A stretch of 64,000 nucleotides of DNA from Allobosea sp. GTDB lineage: Bacteria > Pseudomonadota > Alphaproteobacteria > Rhizobiales > Kaistiaceae. The notes below the pieces were generated by a model. That model was not told where the DNA came from. It made no database searches and worked only from the letters and a program-made list of their open reading frames with translations. Location of the stretch: NCBI GenBank assembly GCA_017307955.1, contig JAFKFV010000007.1:1-64000 (forward strand), read 5' to 3'. The position numbers and the translations under genes are program-made. Positions 35,972 through 44,810 of the stretch are shown here, piece after piece (the first letter of the stretch is position 1; the number at the start of each line of letters is the position of its first letter).

Positions 35972-37155
35972 TACGCCTGGTCCTCATTGAGCAACATGTT
36001 GCCGTCGAGCGTGTAGGTCGAGTGGTGCTCGCGCTCGAGATCGCAGTAGAAGCCGCATAGCTTCTTCCATTTGATCACCGCCAGCACCGCGTTAAGCGCG
36101 TTGAGGTCGGCGACCTGGATGTTCGAGGCATAGATGTCCCCAGCGCCGCCGCCGGTGAGAGGAATGCGCGCGTACGCCCCGACCGTCTCCCGCGTAGCTG
36201 GCGTGCTGGTCGTCACCCGTAGGATGCCGCTCAGCCCGTGGTCGCAAAGTTCGAGGCCCATGCCGATATCGACGAAGGAGACATGCCGCTCGTGCAGCCG
36301 CATGACCAGCGCCGCTTTGGCCTCGCCTGCGTCAAGGCTAACGAAGGCGAAGTCGATCCCGTCGAGTAGTCCGAGGTTTTCGGCCGTGATGGCCTCGGGG
36401 ATCGCGGTGATGCCCCGGTGCATGCGGCCGTAGATCGCCTTGAAGTAATCGACCTTGAGCGGTGCCTCGCGCAGCTCTTCCAGGCTCGGCGCCCCCGGAG
36501 CGCGGAAGGCGTTGTGCTGGAGGAACTCATCTCCGTCGAAGAGCCGGATTTCGGCGACCGGGGCCTTCGCGATCATGTCGAGGATGTAGCTCCCCGACCC
36601 ACCGAGCCCGATGATCGCCACGCGGTGCCCCGCGAGCTTCGCGGTGAGCGCGCCAATGCCGACCCGATCCGACGCCGTCTCGACGTAGTTGAACACGCTG
36701 TGGCCGTCTTCTTCCTCGTCGAGCGCGCGGTAAGGGCGGGGGGTGGCGGCCGGGTTGAGCACCGCCGCCGGACCCGCCAAAATCGAAGCGTAGGTGGTCA
36801 TCTTGTGATGGTAATCGCGGTATCCCCCTTCAGGCTTGCTGGAGAAGGCGTGCTCGGCCGTCAGCCCGTGGCCGAGGTTGAAGCGCTTCGACTGGTGGCC
36901 GATCGCCGAGATTCGGGTACCATCCGCGAAGCAGGGATAGTCTCCATCGAAGTGCATGACGTGGGTGTCAGGCGGGCGGGTCTGGTCGCCCGCCAGCGTG
37001 AGGCTCGAGATCAGGGTGCCTCGGCGGACCTTGCGGTCCGCGTCGACATAGGGGACCTCACGCATCACGAGGAATCCTCCCACCACCTGGACGAAGTAGC
37101 CTTCCTCGCGAAGCTTCGCGAGGTCGGCGTTACGACTGAACAGTGCGCGTGACAT
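35971..37155 (-). CDS. E1-like ThiF-family adenylyltransferase
   Basis: A 394-residue protein. The C-terminal part (about 166-394) is a ThiF/E1 Rossmann domain with the ATP loop IIGLGGSGS (Gly182-Ser189) and the DGDEFLQHNAFR motif that binds ATP/magnesium. The N-terminal 165 residues form a separate domain (DUF6791-like), including HFDGDYPCFADG with Cys75; whether it is E2-like is unknown. Cysteines at 314, 367 and 371 are candidates for a thioester or zinc. It should adenylate the C-terminus of the ubiquitin-like protein encoded just upstream, whose gene it overlaps by 26 bp. Confidence 0.88.
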   Translation of the reverse strand: MSRALFSRNADLAKLREEGYFVQVVGGFLVMREVPYVDADRKVRRGTLISSLTLAGDQTRPPDTHVMHFDGDYPCFADGTRISAIGHQSKRFNLGHGLTAEHAFSSKPEGGYRDYHHKMTTYASILAGPAAVLNPAATPRPYRALDEEEDGHSVFNYVETASDRVGIGALTAKLAGHRVAIIGLGGSGSYILDMIAKAPVAEIRLFDGDEFLQHNAFRAPGAPSLEELREAPLKVDYFKAIYGRMHRGITAIPEAITAENLGLLDGIDFAFVSLDAGEAKAALVMRLHERHVSFVDIGMGLELCDHGLSGILRVTTSTPATRETVGAYARIPLTGGGAGDIYASNIQVADLNALNAVLAVIKWKKLCGFYCDLEREHHSTYTLDGNMLLNEDQA

Positions 37156-37873
37156 TGAAGATCGTCCCCTGCTTGATGGTGACGACGCCGTGGGCGCCCA
37201 ACTCGCCCGCGTGCGGGACCGAGGCCGCTTTGCGATAGGTCATCGAGAAGACGACGTTCGGCGCATGCGGGCCGGGGAACGCCAGATCGACAATCTGCTC
37301 GAAGGTCATCGTCGGGCCGCGGACGAGGCGCGGGCGTGTATTGACGACGATCTCGATCTCGACCGGCGGGAGCGAGGCGGTGAAGAAGCGCTCGACGCCC
37401 GGCGTGCCGAGGTCGATGAGCATAGTCGACTCGACGAGCACGTCAGTGCCGCCGCGCACCTCGAGGAATACCGCTTCATCGGGGCCGGGCATCGCAAGCG
37501 CCGCCAGTACCTGTCCGCTGATCGCGGGCTTCCCCCAACGCTCCTCACGCGAGTTCACCTCGAACTTGAAGTCGCGGTCGGTGAGGAAGGCGACGAAGCG
37601 CTCGGCGCCGGCGCCGCGCAGATCGAACGGCTCGTCGAGCCGGACGTCCTCGAAGTCGCCGTTCTCGACGATCGCGAACAGGCTGTAGCCGCGCTCCGGC
37701 TCGAGGCCGGCGGCCTCCAGGATCTGGCGACCGAGGGGAATGGGATCGGCGACCGCGAGCGGGCGGAAGTCGATGTTCTCCAGCGCGAACTGGATGCGGT
37801 ACGCGTTGGCCGGGCGCAGCGCGCGACCCTCGCGGATCGCTTCGCCGACGTCGTCGAATGTCGAGATTTCCAT
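37130..37873 (-). CDS. Multiubiquitin protein with three ubiquitin-like repeats
   Basis: A 247-residue protein that reads as three tandem beta-grasp units of the multiubiquitin (Multi_ubiq) type at about 24-96, 101-166 and 171-247. Each begins with a beta strand (YRIQFALENIDF, FKFEVNSRE, VEIEIVVNTRPR), and the later units carry a central helix segment (ISGQVLAALAMPG; TFEQIVDLAFPG). The C-terminus is FNVTRTVQS and lacks a Gly-Gly end, as seen for this family. AAGGA seven bases before ATG 37873 supports the start. It is probably the substrate or tag for the adjacent E1-like enzyme. Confidence 0.85.
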   Translation of the reverse strand: MEISTFDDVGEAIREGRALRPANAYRIQFALENIDFRPLAVADPIPLGRQILEAAGLEPERGYSLFAIVENGDFEDVRLDEPFDLRGAGAERFVAFLTDRDFKFEVNSREERWGKPAISGQVLAALAMPGPDEAVFLEVRGGTDVLVESTMLIDLGTPGVERFFTASLPPVEIEIVVNTRPRLVRGPTMTFEQIVDLAFPGPHAPNVVFSMTYRKAASVPHAGELGAHGVVTIKQGTIFNVTRTVQS

Positions 37874-37953
37874 GGATAGTTCCTTCTCGTTAGGCCGGCT
37901 TGTTCCCGGCTACGGAAGGACAATCGGTGCGTCGGCGGCCGACCGGAAAGGCG

Positions 37954-40900
37954 TCAGAACTTCTTTCGCAGGGTGCCTGCGGGGACGGGGCCGCAGACGA
38001 AGAAAGCCGGGCAGCGCGGGCAGACGCGCTGTGTGGGATTGGTCGGGAAGTCGCCGGCGCGTACCCCTTCGATCGCGGCACCGAGTGCCTCGCGACGGCG
38101 GCCTAGGACCAGGGGCGTCATGGCGACCAGCGAGATGCTACCGCTCGTCAGGTGTACGACCTCGGCGCTCGCACCCGGCGCATTATCGACGACCGCGAGC
38201 AGCGCTGCCGCGACGGACAGGTCCTCCGTGTCCGACTTGCGGAATACGCCCGTCCGGACCCGGCGGTAGATGAGCTTGCCCCGATCGTCGACGAGCATGT
38301 CGTCGGCTCCGTAGTGGACCTCGTCGCCGCCGAAACGGAGGATCAGCGCTTTGGGCGTCTGTGGCGTGTGCAATCCGCGCGTGCGGATGAAGGTGGCGAC
38401 GAGCGCGATGGCTGCGGCGCGGAGCTCGGCGAAGCTTCCAAGCACGTCGAGGCCGTGTTCGTCGCACGCCAGACAGACGGCTGCGGCAAGACGGGTATCG
38501 TTCGAGACGTCGAGGCCGTCGAACACGATCGCTCTAACGACAGAGCGCGCCGCCTCATGCATGCGCATGTAATCAGTCTCGGTCCGGCGGCCGCCGATGC
38601 CGAGCACATGGGTGTAGAAGAAACGCCGCCGGCACTTCTCCTTATCGAGCATGGCGATCTGTGAATCGCGCAGCCGGACAGGTCCGTCGATCTCGATGGG
38701 GATGGGCTCGGCCTCGGGGGCTGGCGGCAGCGTGTGAACGAGGGCGGGTGTGCTTCGGACTACGCCGGGGCCGAGGCGCGGCAGGAAGTCGGATAGCGGC
38801 CGGTTCCTTCCGCCCGACTGTGTCGCGGCATAGAGGACGAGGCGGTCGCGTGCGCGGGATGTCGCGACGTAAAACAGGCACTCGCGCTCTTCCGCGTCGC
38901 CAGCGCGAAGCGCCTCCTTAACGTCGCCCGTCAAGCCAGCGATGACGCCATACGGCGGCAGGCACTGCGGCGCCTTGGGGCTGCCCGGAAGGGTGTCCTG
39001 GTTGAGGCCGGGAAGGTGGACGCAGCTAAATTCGAGGCCCTTGGCGCCGTGGATCGTCATAAGGCGCACGGCGTTGATACCCTGCGCGGCCTGCGGCAGT
39101 TGCCGGAGGTCGCGGTCGTCGCCGATCGCGACCAGCCTGCGGATTCGATCCAGGAGTCGCGGGACGGCACGGCCCTTTGCGCGCGGCTGAACGCGCAGGA
39201 AATTCATCAACTGCCAGATTGCGATTCCTTGGCTTCGCTCGGCGACCGAGCTTGCCTCCCCGATCCGCGCTGCGAATCGCGTGCGGTCGAGAACAATCGT
39301 AGCGAGCGTCCGCCATGGGGGCGAGTCGGCGTCGAAACCCTCGAGGACAGCAGCGAACTGGTTGAGCGCGAGATGTCCTTCTGGCGATATCGACAGGGTT
39401 CCGCGCCTCGCTAACCATTCGAGCGGCTCGTGCTCTTCGTCCCGCAACGACTCCAGCACCATACCGACGTCGCCGAGCGCCATCTCGAGGCCCGGCATGC
39501 AGGCAGTTCGGATCAGCCCCATCGCGCGGCGGTCAGCGAGCAGCGAGAGGATGGAGAGCAGATCCTTGGCCTCGCCTCGCTCGAACAGGCTGCCGAGGAA
39601 GAGCACGGGGATGCCCATGCGTTCAAGATCGCGCGCGATCTCGCCCAGCCGTTCGTTGCCGGTGCACAACACAGCCTGGTCGCGGTAGGCGATACCCGAG
39701 CGGAACAACTCGCTGATACTGTCGGCAATCGCGACGGGCTGTTCCTCTTTGCTTGTGCGCAGCCGGAGCTCGATAGGCGCACCGCGAGGTCCGCGCTCAG
39801 CCAGGAGCGCGGCACCTTTGCCGCCCGCCGTCATCTGCACGGCGAAAGCAGAATAGGCGCTCACGATCTCCTCGACGGATCGATAGTTCACCTCCAGCCT
39901 GCCCGACGTCGCGCCCCCGAAGTCCGTCGAGGCGAACCTGGACATGCTGATCGGGGATGCACCCCGAAAGCGGTAGATTGACTGCCGCGCATCGCCGACC
40001 ACCCACAGGTTGTCGCCCGTCGGCCGTAGCGCTTTCAGAAGTCGAACGCTGGCGCGGTTCACGTCTTGGTATTCGTCGACGAGAATGTGGTCGTAAAGCT
40101 GACCGAGTTGGGCGGCGATCTCGTGCCGTTTCTCGAGGAGCTCGACGGGGAGCGAGACGAGGTCGCCGAAGTCGATCGCCCGGCGGTCGCGCTTCAGTCT
40201 TTCATAGACGGAGTACATCCGCGCGACCTCGGCCGCTTTCAGCGCGTTCGTGTGCTGCGGCTCCTCACTGCCTGCGGCGATCCGCATCTCCTCAGCGCGC
40301 AGAGCGTATTCGTCATGGCCGACAACCTCGTCCTTCGCCCGAGATATGGCGGCCAGGATGTCGCCGATGAGGCGAGTGGGGTCATAGAGGTCCTGGTAGT
40401 GCTCAAGCGCGAGCCGGGGGAACTCGGCTTCGAGCAATTCGACCGCCTCGACACGGTCCATCAGCCTGGGGTCGCTCGGCAGCGAGAACTCCGGGCCGAG
40501 CCGGCGGATGATGTCGAGTCCAAAGGCGTGGAATGTTCCGATCCACATCGCAGCGGCCTCTTCGGGGCGTTTGTCGGCGATCCGCTCCGCCATCTCGCCC
40601 GCCGCTTTGTTCGAGTAGGTGAGAACGAGGAGCCGGCGCGGGTCCACGCCCTCGTCGATGAGCTGGACGACCCTGGCGGTAAGCGTCTGTGTTTTCCCCG
40701 TTCCCGGGCCGGCCTCTAGGATGTATGGGCCGCCCCGATGCGCCGCGGCGGCGGCTTGAGCGGCGTTGAGCGGCTTATCCACGCGCGCCCGTTCGTCAGG
40801 CTCAATCACGGGAAGCAGGAGCGCATCGAACAATTGCTGGGCGACCGCGTCGAACGGGGCGTTCATCCGGTCCGCGATCTGCGACCCAGTCAGGCCTTCT

Positions 40901-41355
40901 TCGATATGCAGGCGGCGCACCAGCGCCCGCGGGATAAGGAGTTCGCGGCCGAACAGGTCCATCTGAACCTCGCGCCGCTGGCGCCGGCCGTAGTCTACGA
41001 CACGGTCGATGCCGGTGGGCGATGGCTCGGACGCGCGGGCCGGATCGGCCTCGAACACGGTTGGCGACGCAGTTGCGTCGCCGAGCTCGTGATGGCCGAT
41101 CTCGTGAGCGACGAGAAATGCCTGCTCGAACGGCGACCCAACCCTCTCGTGGACGATAAGGTCGTCCTCGGGCACGAGCGTCGCGCGTCCGTTGTCGAGG
41201 ACCGTCGCGCCCGGATTTGCTGGGTTGACCTCGAGGCCCCGGTGCTTGGCAATGGCGACGACGAAGGCGTAGGGATCTGTCGGATCAAGCCCGCGCGCCA
41301 CGGCGGCGGCATGCAGCTCCGCGGCCCGTCGGCGTCCGAGTTCAATCGCGTCCAT
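37954..41355 (-). CDS. ImmA/IrrE protease - UvrD helicase - degenerate Cas4/AddB-like nuclease fusion
   Basis: An 1133-residue fusion. Residues 1-180 are an ImmA/IrrE-type zinc metalloprotease (HEIGH, 84-88). From about 195 to 850 lies a UvrD/Rep superfamily 1 helicase with Walker A AGPGTGKT (215-222), Walker B ILVDEYQD and MTIHGAKGLEF. The C-terminus has the four-cysteine Fe-S pattern of AddB/Cas4 nucleases (Cys908, 1112, 1115, 1121). Where active nucleases have D-x-K-T-G it reads RRVRTG, so nuclease activity is doubtful. A small hairpin lies in the 80 bp before the multiubiquitin gene. It is likely the effector or DNA-damage arm of the operon. Confidence 0.88.
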   Translation of the reverse strand: MDAIELGRRRAAELHAAAVARGLDPTDPYAFVVAIAKHRGLEVNPANPGATVLDNGRATLVPEDDLIVHERVGSPFEQAFLVAHEIGHHELGDATASPTVFEADPARASEPSPTGIDRVVDYGRRQRREVQMDLFGRELLIPRALVRRLHIEEGLTGSQIADRMNAPFDAVAQQLFDALLLPVIEPDERARVDKPLNAAQAAAAAHRGGPYILEAGPGTGKTQTLTARVVQLIDEGVDPRRLLVLTYSNKAAGEMAERIADKRPEEAAAMWIGTFHAFGLDIIRRLGPEFSLPSDPRLMDRVEAVELLEAEFPRLALEHYQDLYDPTRLIGDILAAISRAKDEVVGHDEYALRAEEMRIAAGSEEPQHTNALKAAEVARMYSVYERLKRDRRAIDFGDLVSLPVELLEKRHEIAAQLGQLYDHILVDEYQDVNRASVRLLKALRPTGDNLWVVGDARQSIYRFRGASPISMSRFASTDFGGATSGRLEVNYRSVEEIVSAYSAFAVQMTAGGKGAALLAERGPRGAPIELRLRTSKEEQPVAIADSISELFRSGIAYRDQAVLCTGNERLGEIARDLERMGIPVLFLGSLFERGEAKDLLSILSLLADRRAMGLIRTACMPGLEMALGDVGMVLESLRDEEHEPLEWLARRGTLSISPEGHLALNQFAAVLEGFDADSPPWRTLATIVLDRTRFAARIGEASSVAERSQGIAIWQLMNFLRVQPRAKGRAVPRLLDRIRRLVAIGDDRDLRQLPQAAQGINAVRLMTIHGAKGLEFSCVHLPGLNQDTLPGSPKAPQCLPPYGVIAGLTGDVKEALRAGDAEERECLFYVATSRARDRLVLYAATQSGGRNRPLSDFLPRLGPGVVRSTPALVHTLPPAPEAEPIPIEIDGPVRLRDSQIAMLDKEKCRRRFFYTHVLGIGGRRTETDYMRMHEAARSVVRAIVFDGLDVSNDTRLAAAVCLACDEHGLDVLGSFAELRAAAIALVATFIRTRGLHTPQTPKALILRFGGDEVHYGADDMLVDDRGKLIYRRVRTGVFRKSDTEDLSVAAALLAVVDNAPGASAEVVHLTSGSISLVAMTPLVLGRRREALGAAIEGVRAGDFPTNPTQRVCPRCPAFFVCGPVPAGTLRKKF

Positions 41356-41358
41356 GCG

Positions 41359-41946
41359 TCAGTCGCCTTCGGTAAGGAGGCGCTTACGGTCGGCCTCCGG
41401 GACGCCCGCCTCGATCAGCACCTGCTCAAAGGAGACCTGTGCCGCTGTGCCGGGTTTTCCGTCTGCCTTAAAGCGTCTGCCAGATCCGAGCGTCGAGGCC
41501 TGCCGCATCGCCGCGATCACGTACGGCTCTGGGATCTCCAGCGCCTCGCCCAGCGCTTTGAGAATCGGATGCGGCGTCCTCGACGGATCGACTTTTCGCT
41601 CCCGCAGGCAAGTGACAACCTGGCGGGGGACGCCCAACGTCCCCGCCAGCGCCTTGCCCCGTTCACCCGCCAGCGCGTCGAGCGGGTTAGGGCCTCCCTT
41701 AAGCTCGAGCCCGGCCGCCTTATGGACGATCCAGGCGGCATCGATGCGCGACTGGTCGATGGCAGAGAGGGGAGCGTCATCGTTAAGCTCTGGTGTTGCC
41801 ATCAGTCTCGAGAGATCGATGAGCTGGAGCGCGAACTCCGGGTGCGCCTCGACATAGCGCGCGAGGACATCACCATCATGAGCCTCCTCCATCTGGAAGA
41901 GGTCCAGCACATCCTCTAGGGCGAGGGGCGTCGGGTTGGTGGTCAT
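41359..41946 (-). CDS. Hypothetical HTH-like protein of the ubiquitin-like operon
   Basis: A 195-residue protein. The middle (ERGKALAGTLGVPRQVVTCL, then HPILKALGEALEIPEPYV) looks like a compact XRE-type HTH. The N-terminus is acidic and helical. It lies between the sigma-like gene, which it overlaps by four bases, and the ImmA-helicase gene, from which it is separated by three bases. ImmA/IrrE proteases usually cleave or release an XRE-like repressor, so this protein could be the protease target or the sigma-like protein's partner. That is inference from position only. Confidence 0.6.
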   Translation of the reverse strand: MTTNPTPLALEDVLDLFQMEEAHDGDVLARYVEAHPEFALQLIDLSRLMATPELNDDAPLSAIDQSRIDAAWIVHKAAGLELKGGPNPLDALAGERGKALAGTLGVPRQVVTCLRERKVDPSRTPHPILKALGEALEIPEPYVIAAMRQASTLGSGRRFKADGKPGTAAQVSFEQVLIEAGVPEADRKRLLTEGD

Positions 41947-42752
41947 TGGTCATCCCCAGGATTGAATAGGGCCACGAGCGTTTTCAGCGCGCGCTCACGA
42001 TAGTTGCGAACCGAACGGTCCGAGCAGCCGAGTGCCTTGGCGATCGTCATAACCGCTGGGTCGTTCGAATGGGTCGGCCATCCGAGCATCAGCAAATGCA
42101 TGGTTCTGCTTTGTTCCGGTGGCAGGTTGTCAATCGCCAGATACACTCGATCCCGGAAATGCGGATCGGAGAGAATGTTCGCCTCAAACGTGTCTTCTGC
42201 AATTGCAGCGACGGCTTCGCGTTCCGATACATTGGTATCGGCGTCCAAGGGATCGCTGCGCCCTTCCTCGCGCCACGCACGCTCCTGCGCGTCGAGGCGT
42301 AGCCGCTTGATGGCCAGATCGAATCTGACCTCAAAGAAGTCGAGCCTCTCGTCGGGTTCATGGCGGTCCTTCGCGAGGAGCTCGACGAACCGGTCGGAGA
42401 CGGCATTGCGTATTCTCTCCTTGAGGAGGGAGACGGTGTTCCCCGAAGTCTCTGCCCGCGGAAGCGCACAAAGGACGCGCTCAAAGAGGATTCTGTAGAG
42501 CCTCTCGAACCCCGTGTCCGAGTTGTCCCTTCGGCTTGCCCTGACGAAATGGAGGACGCATTCGGTGGGAACGTAGAGCGGATCCTTACGGTCGCGGATA
42601 CTGGTCCGCTCAAGGAGCTCGTCGCGCGGCAGGTCTGCCAGCGCCTGCAGGAGCGCCTCGATATTGTCGGGGCGGAGGTAGGGTGTGCCGTCCTTCCTGC
42701 GCTTGGTGAGCGGAATGATCAACCTTCTCCTCCCTATTCGGAGAATGAGCAT
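41943..42752 (-). CDS. Divergent RNA polymerase sigma-factor-like protein
   Basis: A 269-residue protein. The C-terminal 70 residues resemble sigma region 4 (YLAIDNLPPEQSRTMHLLM then MTIAKALGCSDRSVRNYRER), with the HTH helix pair used to bind -35 elements. The middle, with SDRFVELLAKDRHEPDERLD, may correspond to a worn region 2. I prefer ATG 42752 (MLILRIGRRRLIIPL) to ATG 42857, as the extension looks non-native; neither has a strong ribosome site. It heads the six-gene operon, so it may drive its own expression. Confidence 0.6.
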   Translation of the reverse strand: MLILRIGRRRLIIPLTKRRKDGTPYLRPDNIEALLQALADLPRDELLERTSIRDRKDPLYVPTECVLHFVRASRRDNSDTGFERLYRILFERVLCALPRAETSGNTVSLLKERIRNAVSDRFVELLAKDRHEPDERLDFFEVRFDLAIKRLRLDAQERAWREEGRSDPLDADTNVSEREAVAAIAEDTFEANILSDPHFRDRVYLAIDNLPPEQSRTMHLLMLGWPTHSNDPAVMTIAKALGCSDRSVRNYRERALKTLVALFNPGDDQ

Positions 42753-43796
42753 AGGTGCGTTCGAGTAGAAATTGCCACGGAAAGTGCAACCGGAACGAAA
42801 CGAGGAAATATTTTGGAGTCCAGCCACTTCGGCGCTATTCGCCCGCCGGTCGGCCACTGGCTCGGCGCCCGCTAGGAGAAGCGCACCTGGCGCTATGGAC
42901 AGGAAGCGTCGAGTGAACCTCAGATCGCGTCGGTCTCGCCCGTCCTTGGACGTCGCTAGCGCATGGCCGAGGTCTGACCTTAGTTGCCACGTTCCTCAAC
43001 GAGAGCGAGAGGACTCGATCCGAATTGAAAAATAAGAACATATGTTCTGATTTTTCAATTCGGCCACTGGCTGTTCTCGAACCTGGGTCATCAAAATCAT
43101 GCTCGAGAAACGACCCCAACTGCAGCTCGCTGCTCAAGGACGCGTTCTGGGATTGACTGTCTAGATCCAAAACGTTGGTTTATTTGCTGAAATGTCCCGA
43201 CACCGACAAACAGCAGAGCTATAATGTACTTATCGAGTATCTCACTCGACTTGCATAGCGGCCTTAGCGACAATCGCCGGCGAATACAGGACGCCGGATA
43301 TGAGGGTGCCGCACCCTGAAGGAGATCGCTCAAGTGCTCCCCTGCGTGATAGCAGGACGCCTTGAGTCGGTTGCACCGATAGCCCGCGAGGCTATGAATA
43401 GCCCAAAAAGATGGAAGCTCTGCGCCGCCGCACCTTCCTCTCGCTGTTCAGTAGTCGGCATGAAGCTGACAGCGAGGCGTCGAGTTCGTCTCGACAACCG
43501 TGGGGTCCACTTTGGACCGAGAACGGAGCCGCATGCAGGTAATGGCCACCACCTGTCACGATCTGAGAAATCGTAAGGCTCTTCGCCAGCTTCGATGGAA
43601 GCGTTCCTCTCCTTGCATAGATCAGCCCTTTGAGCTGGTCTATGCGGGGGGAGAAAGCATCTCTGGAAGCTTGAAAGGAGAATAGATCGACAGCGTAAGC
43701 AGGCAAGAGTAGCCGACGACGCGCGGTCGTGAACAAGAGTTCGTTGGTGCGAAGATGCCGACGTCCACAGTGAGCGCGCGTAGGGCGCGTTCGTCG
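42753..43796. other. About 1 kb without a supported gene, upstream of the ubiquitin-like operon
   Basis: No coding frame with recognisable content occurs on either strand. The segment next to 42752 must hold the operon promoter. The most notable element is the palindrome at 43020-43063, which is AT-rich against a GC-rich background. Confidence 0.5.
43020..43063. repeat. 44-bp near-perfect palindrome with GAACATATGTTC core
   Basis: Bases pair in 21 of 22 positions across the centre at 43041/43042, with one mismatch (A against G) nine bases in from the core end. The core GAACATATGTTC equals the LexA box of Gram-positive bacteria (GAAC-N4-GTTC). It lies 268 bp upstream of the sigma-like gene. 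It could be an operator, a protein landing site or a cruciform. Confidence 0.85.
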
Positions 43797-44636
43797 TTAA
43801 GGCTTGTCGCTCGCTGTCCCCAGGGATGCTTGTCGCGCGATGAGGTTCTTGGCGCCATTGTATGACCAGGTCGTGCCGCCCGGGGACGGGATTCCGGCAT
43901 CGTTCAGTGCGCGAGCAAGCGTTGCTGGTGAAAGTGCTTGTCCAGCGGGCAGTTGCGCGCCGAGGCACTCAACGAAGTCTGAGAGAGCCCTTGCCCGAGC
44001 GTCGGCCTTCCTTTTGACGGAGGATACGGCAGCCGATCTATTGGTGGCGCGCGGAGGAGCTCTATCCGTCACGCTCCTGGCTATTCCGGCTTTGATCCGC
44101 TGCGATTTGACCTTGGAATTGAGGATCGCAGCATCGAGATCGCCAGAGCGCTCTGCCAGCGATCGCTCGCCCCAGATCTGCCTGGTGGCAGCGTCGAGGA
44201 CGGGAACCGCGGTCGTCGCATTCAGGGCATCAAATGCCGGCCGCATACGGTCTAGACGAGTGGCTGCCATCAGGTTGGCAATGGAGGCGAGGACCAAGAT
44301 CCCGCCCATGGCCGCCGCCGCATCGACCGCCTTCGCGAATCCGGCATGATCAACAAAGGAGACCTTCCGGGAGCGTGAGAATGCTGGAATGATCTCCCAG
44401 GCCGCGCCGGCAGGCAGTGTCGCCTTGAAGGCGTTGGCGATACCGATTTGACGAGCAACAGGCGGGAGCTTGAATATCTCTTCCACCGTCTGCGGCCGAC
44501 GTCGAGCAGTGCCGAAAAGGTACACGACGTATCCGGCACTGTCACTCAACGGCTCGGGTTCCTCAGTCAGTGGCAATCGTCGGCGAGCAGGCGCTCTTTC
44601 TAGTCCGCTCAATCCGCAGGAGGAGCGCCATAGCAA
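43797..44636 (-). CDS. Serine-recombinase-like protein, divergent
   Basis: A 279-residue protein. The C-terminal 45 residues (LSPATLARALNDAGIPSPGGTTWSYNGAKNLIAR) closely resemble the recombinase domain that follows the catalytic domain in large serine recombinases. The N-terminal half (GGILVLASIANLMAATRLDRM, then PVLDAATRQIW) looks like a worn resolvase fold, but the catalytic serine is not evident. It is probably a decayed or non-catalytic relative left by a mobile element. The neighbours are also remnants. Confidence 0.5.
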   Translation of the reverse strand: MLWRSSCGLSGLERAPARRRLPLTEEPEPLSDSAGYVVYLFGTARRRPQTVEEIFKLPPVARQIGIANAFKATLPAGAAWEIIPAFSRSRKVSFVDHAGFAKAVDAAAAMGGILVLASIANLMAATRLDRMRPAFDALNATTAVPVLDAATRQIWGERSLAERSGDLDAAILNSKVKSQRIKAGIARSVTDRAPPRATNRSAAVSSVKRKADARARALSDFVECLGAQLPAGQALSPATLARALNDAGIPSPGGTTWSYNGAKNLIARQASLGTASDKP

Positions 44637-44810
44637 TTCAGGCCGGCTCCTTCAATCTCTCCTGTTCGGCGTCTGTCGCTGTGCCGATTGGGTTGCAGGC
44701 GCCGGAGTACCCGCGATGCTTCGTCATGCATCAATAGGGCGAGTTCGACGCGGTCTGAAACAGCAATCGATCACCGCTGCATGGATCATCAAGCCATCGC
44801 CCCGTTCCAG

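Noticed and set aside
43330..43968. 212-codon minus-strand frame between the palindrome and the recombinase-like gene
   Set aside because: Composition is not coding-like, there are no motifs, and it overlaps the better-supported recombinase-like gene.
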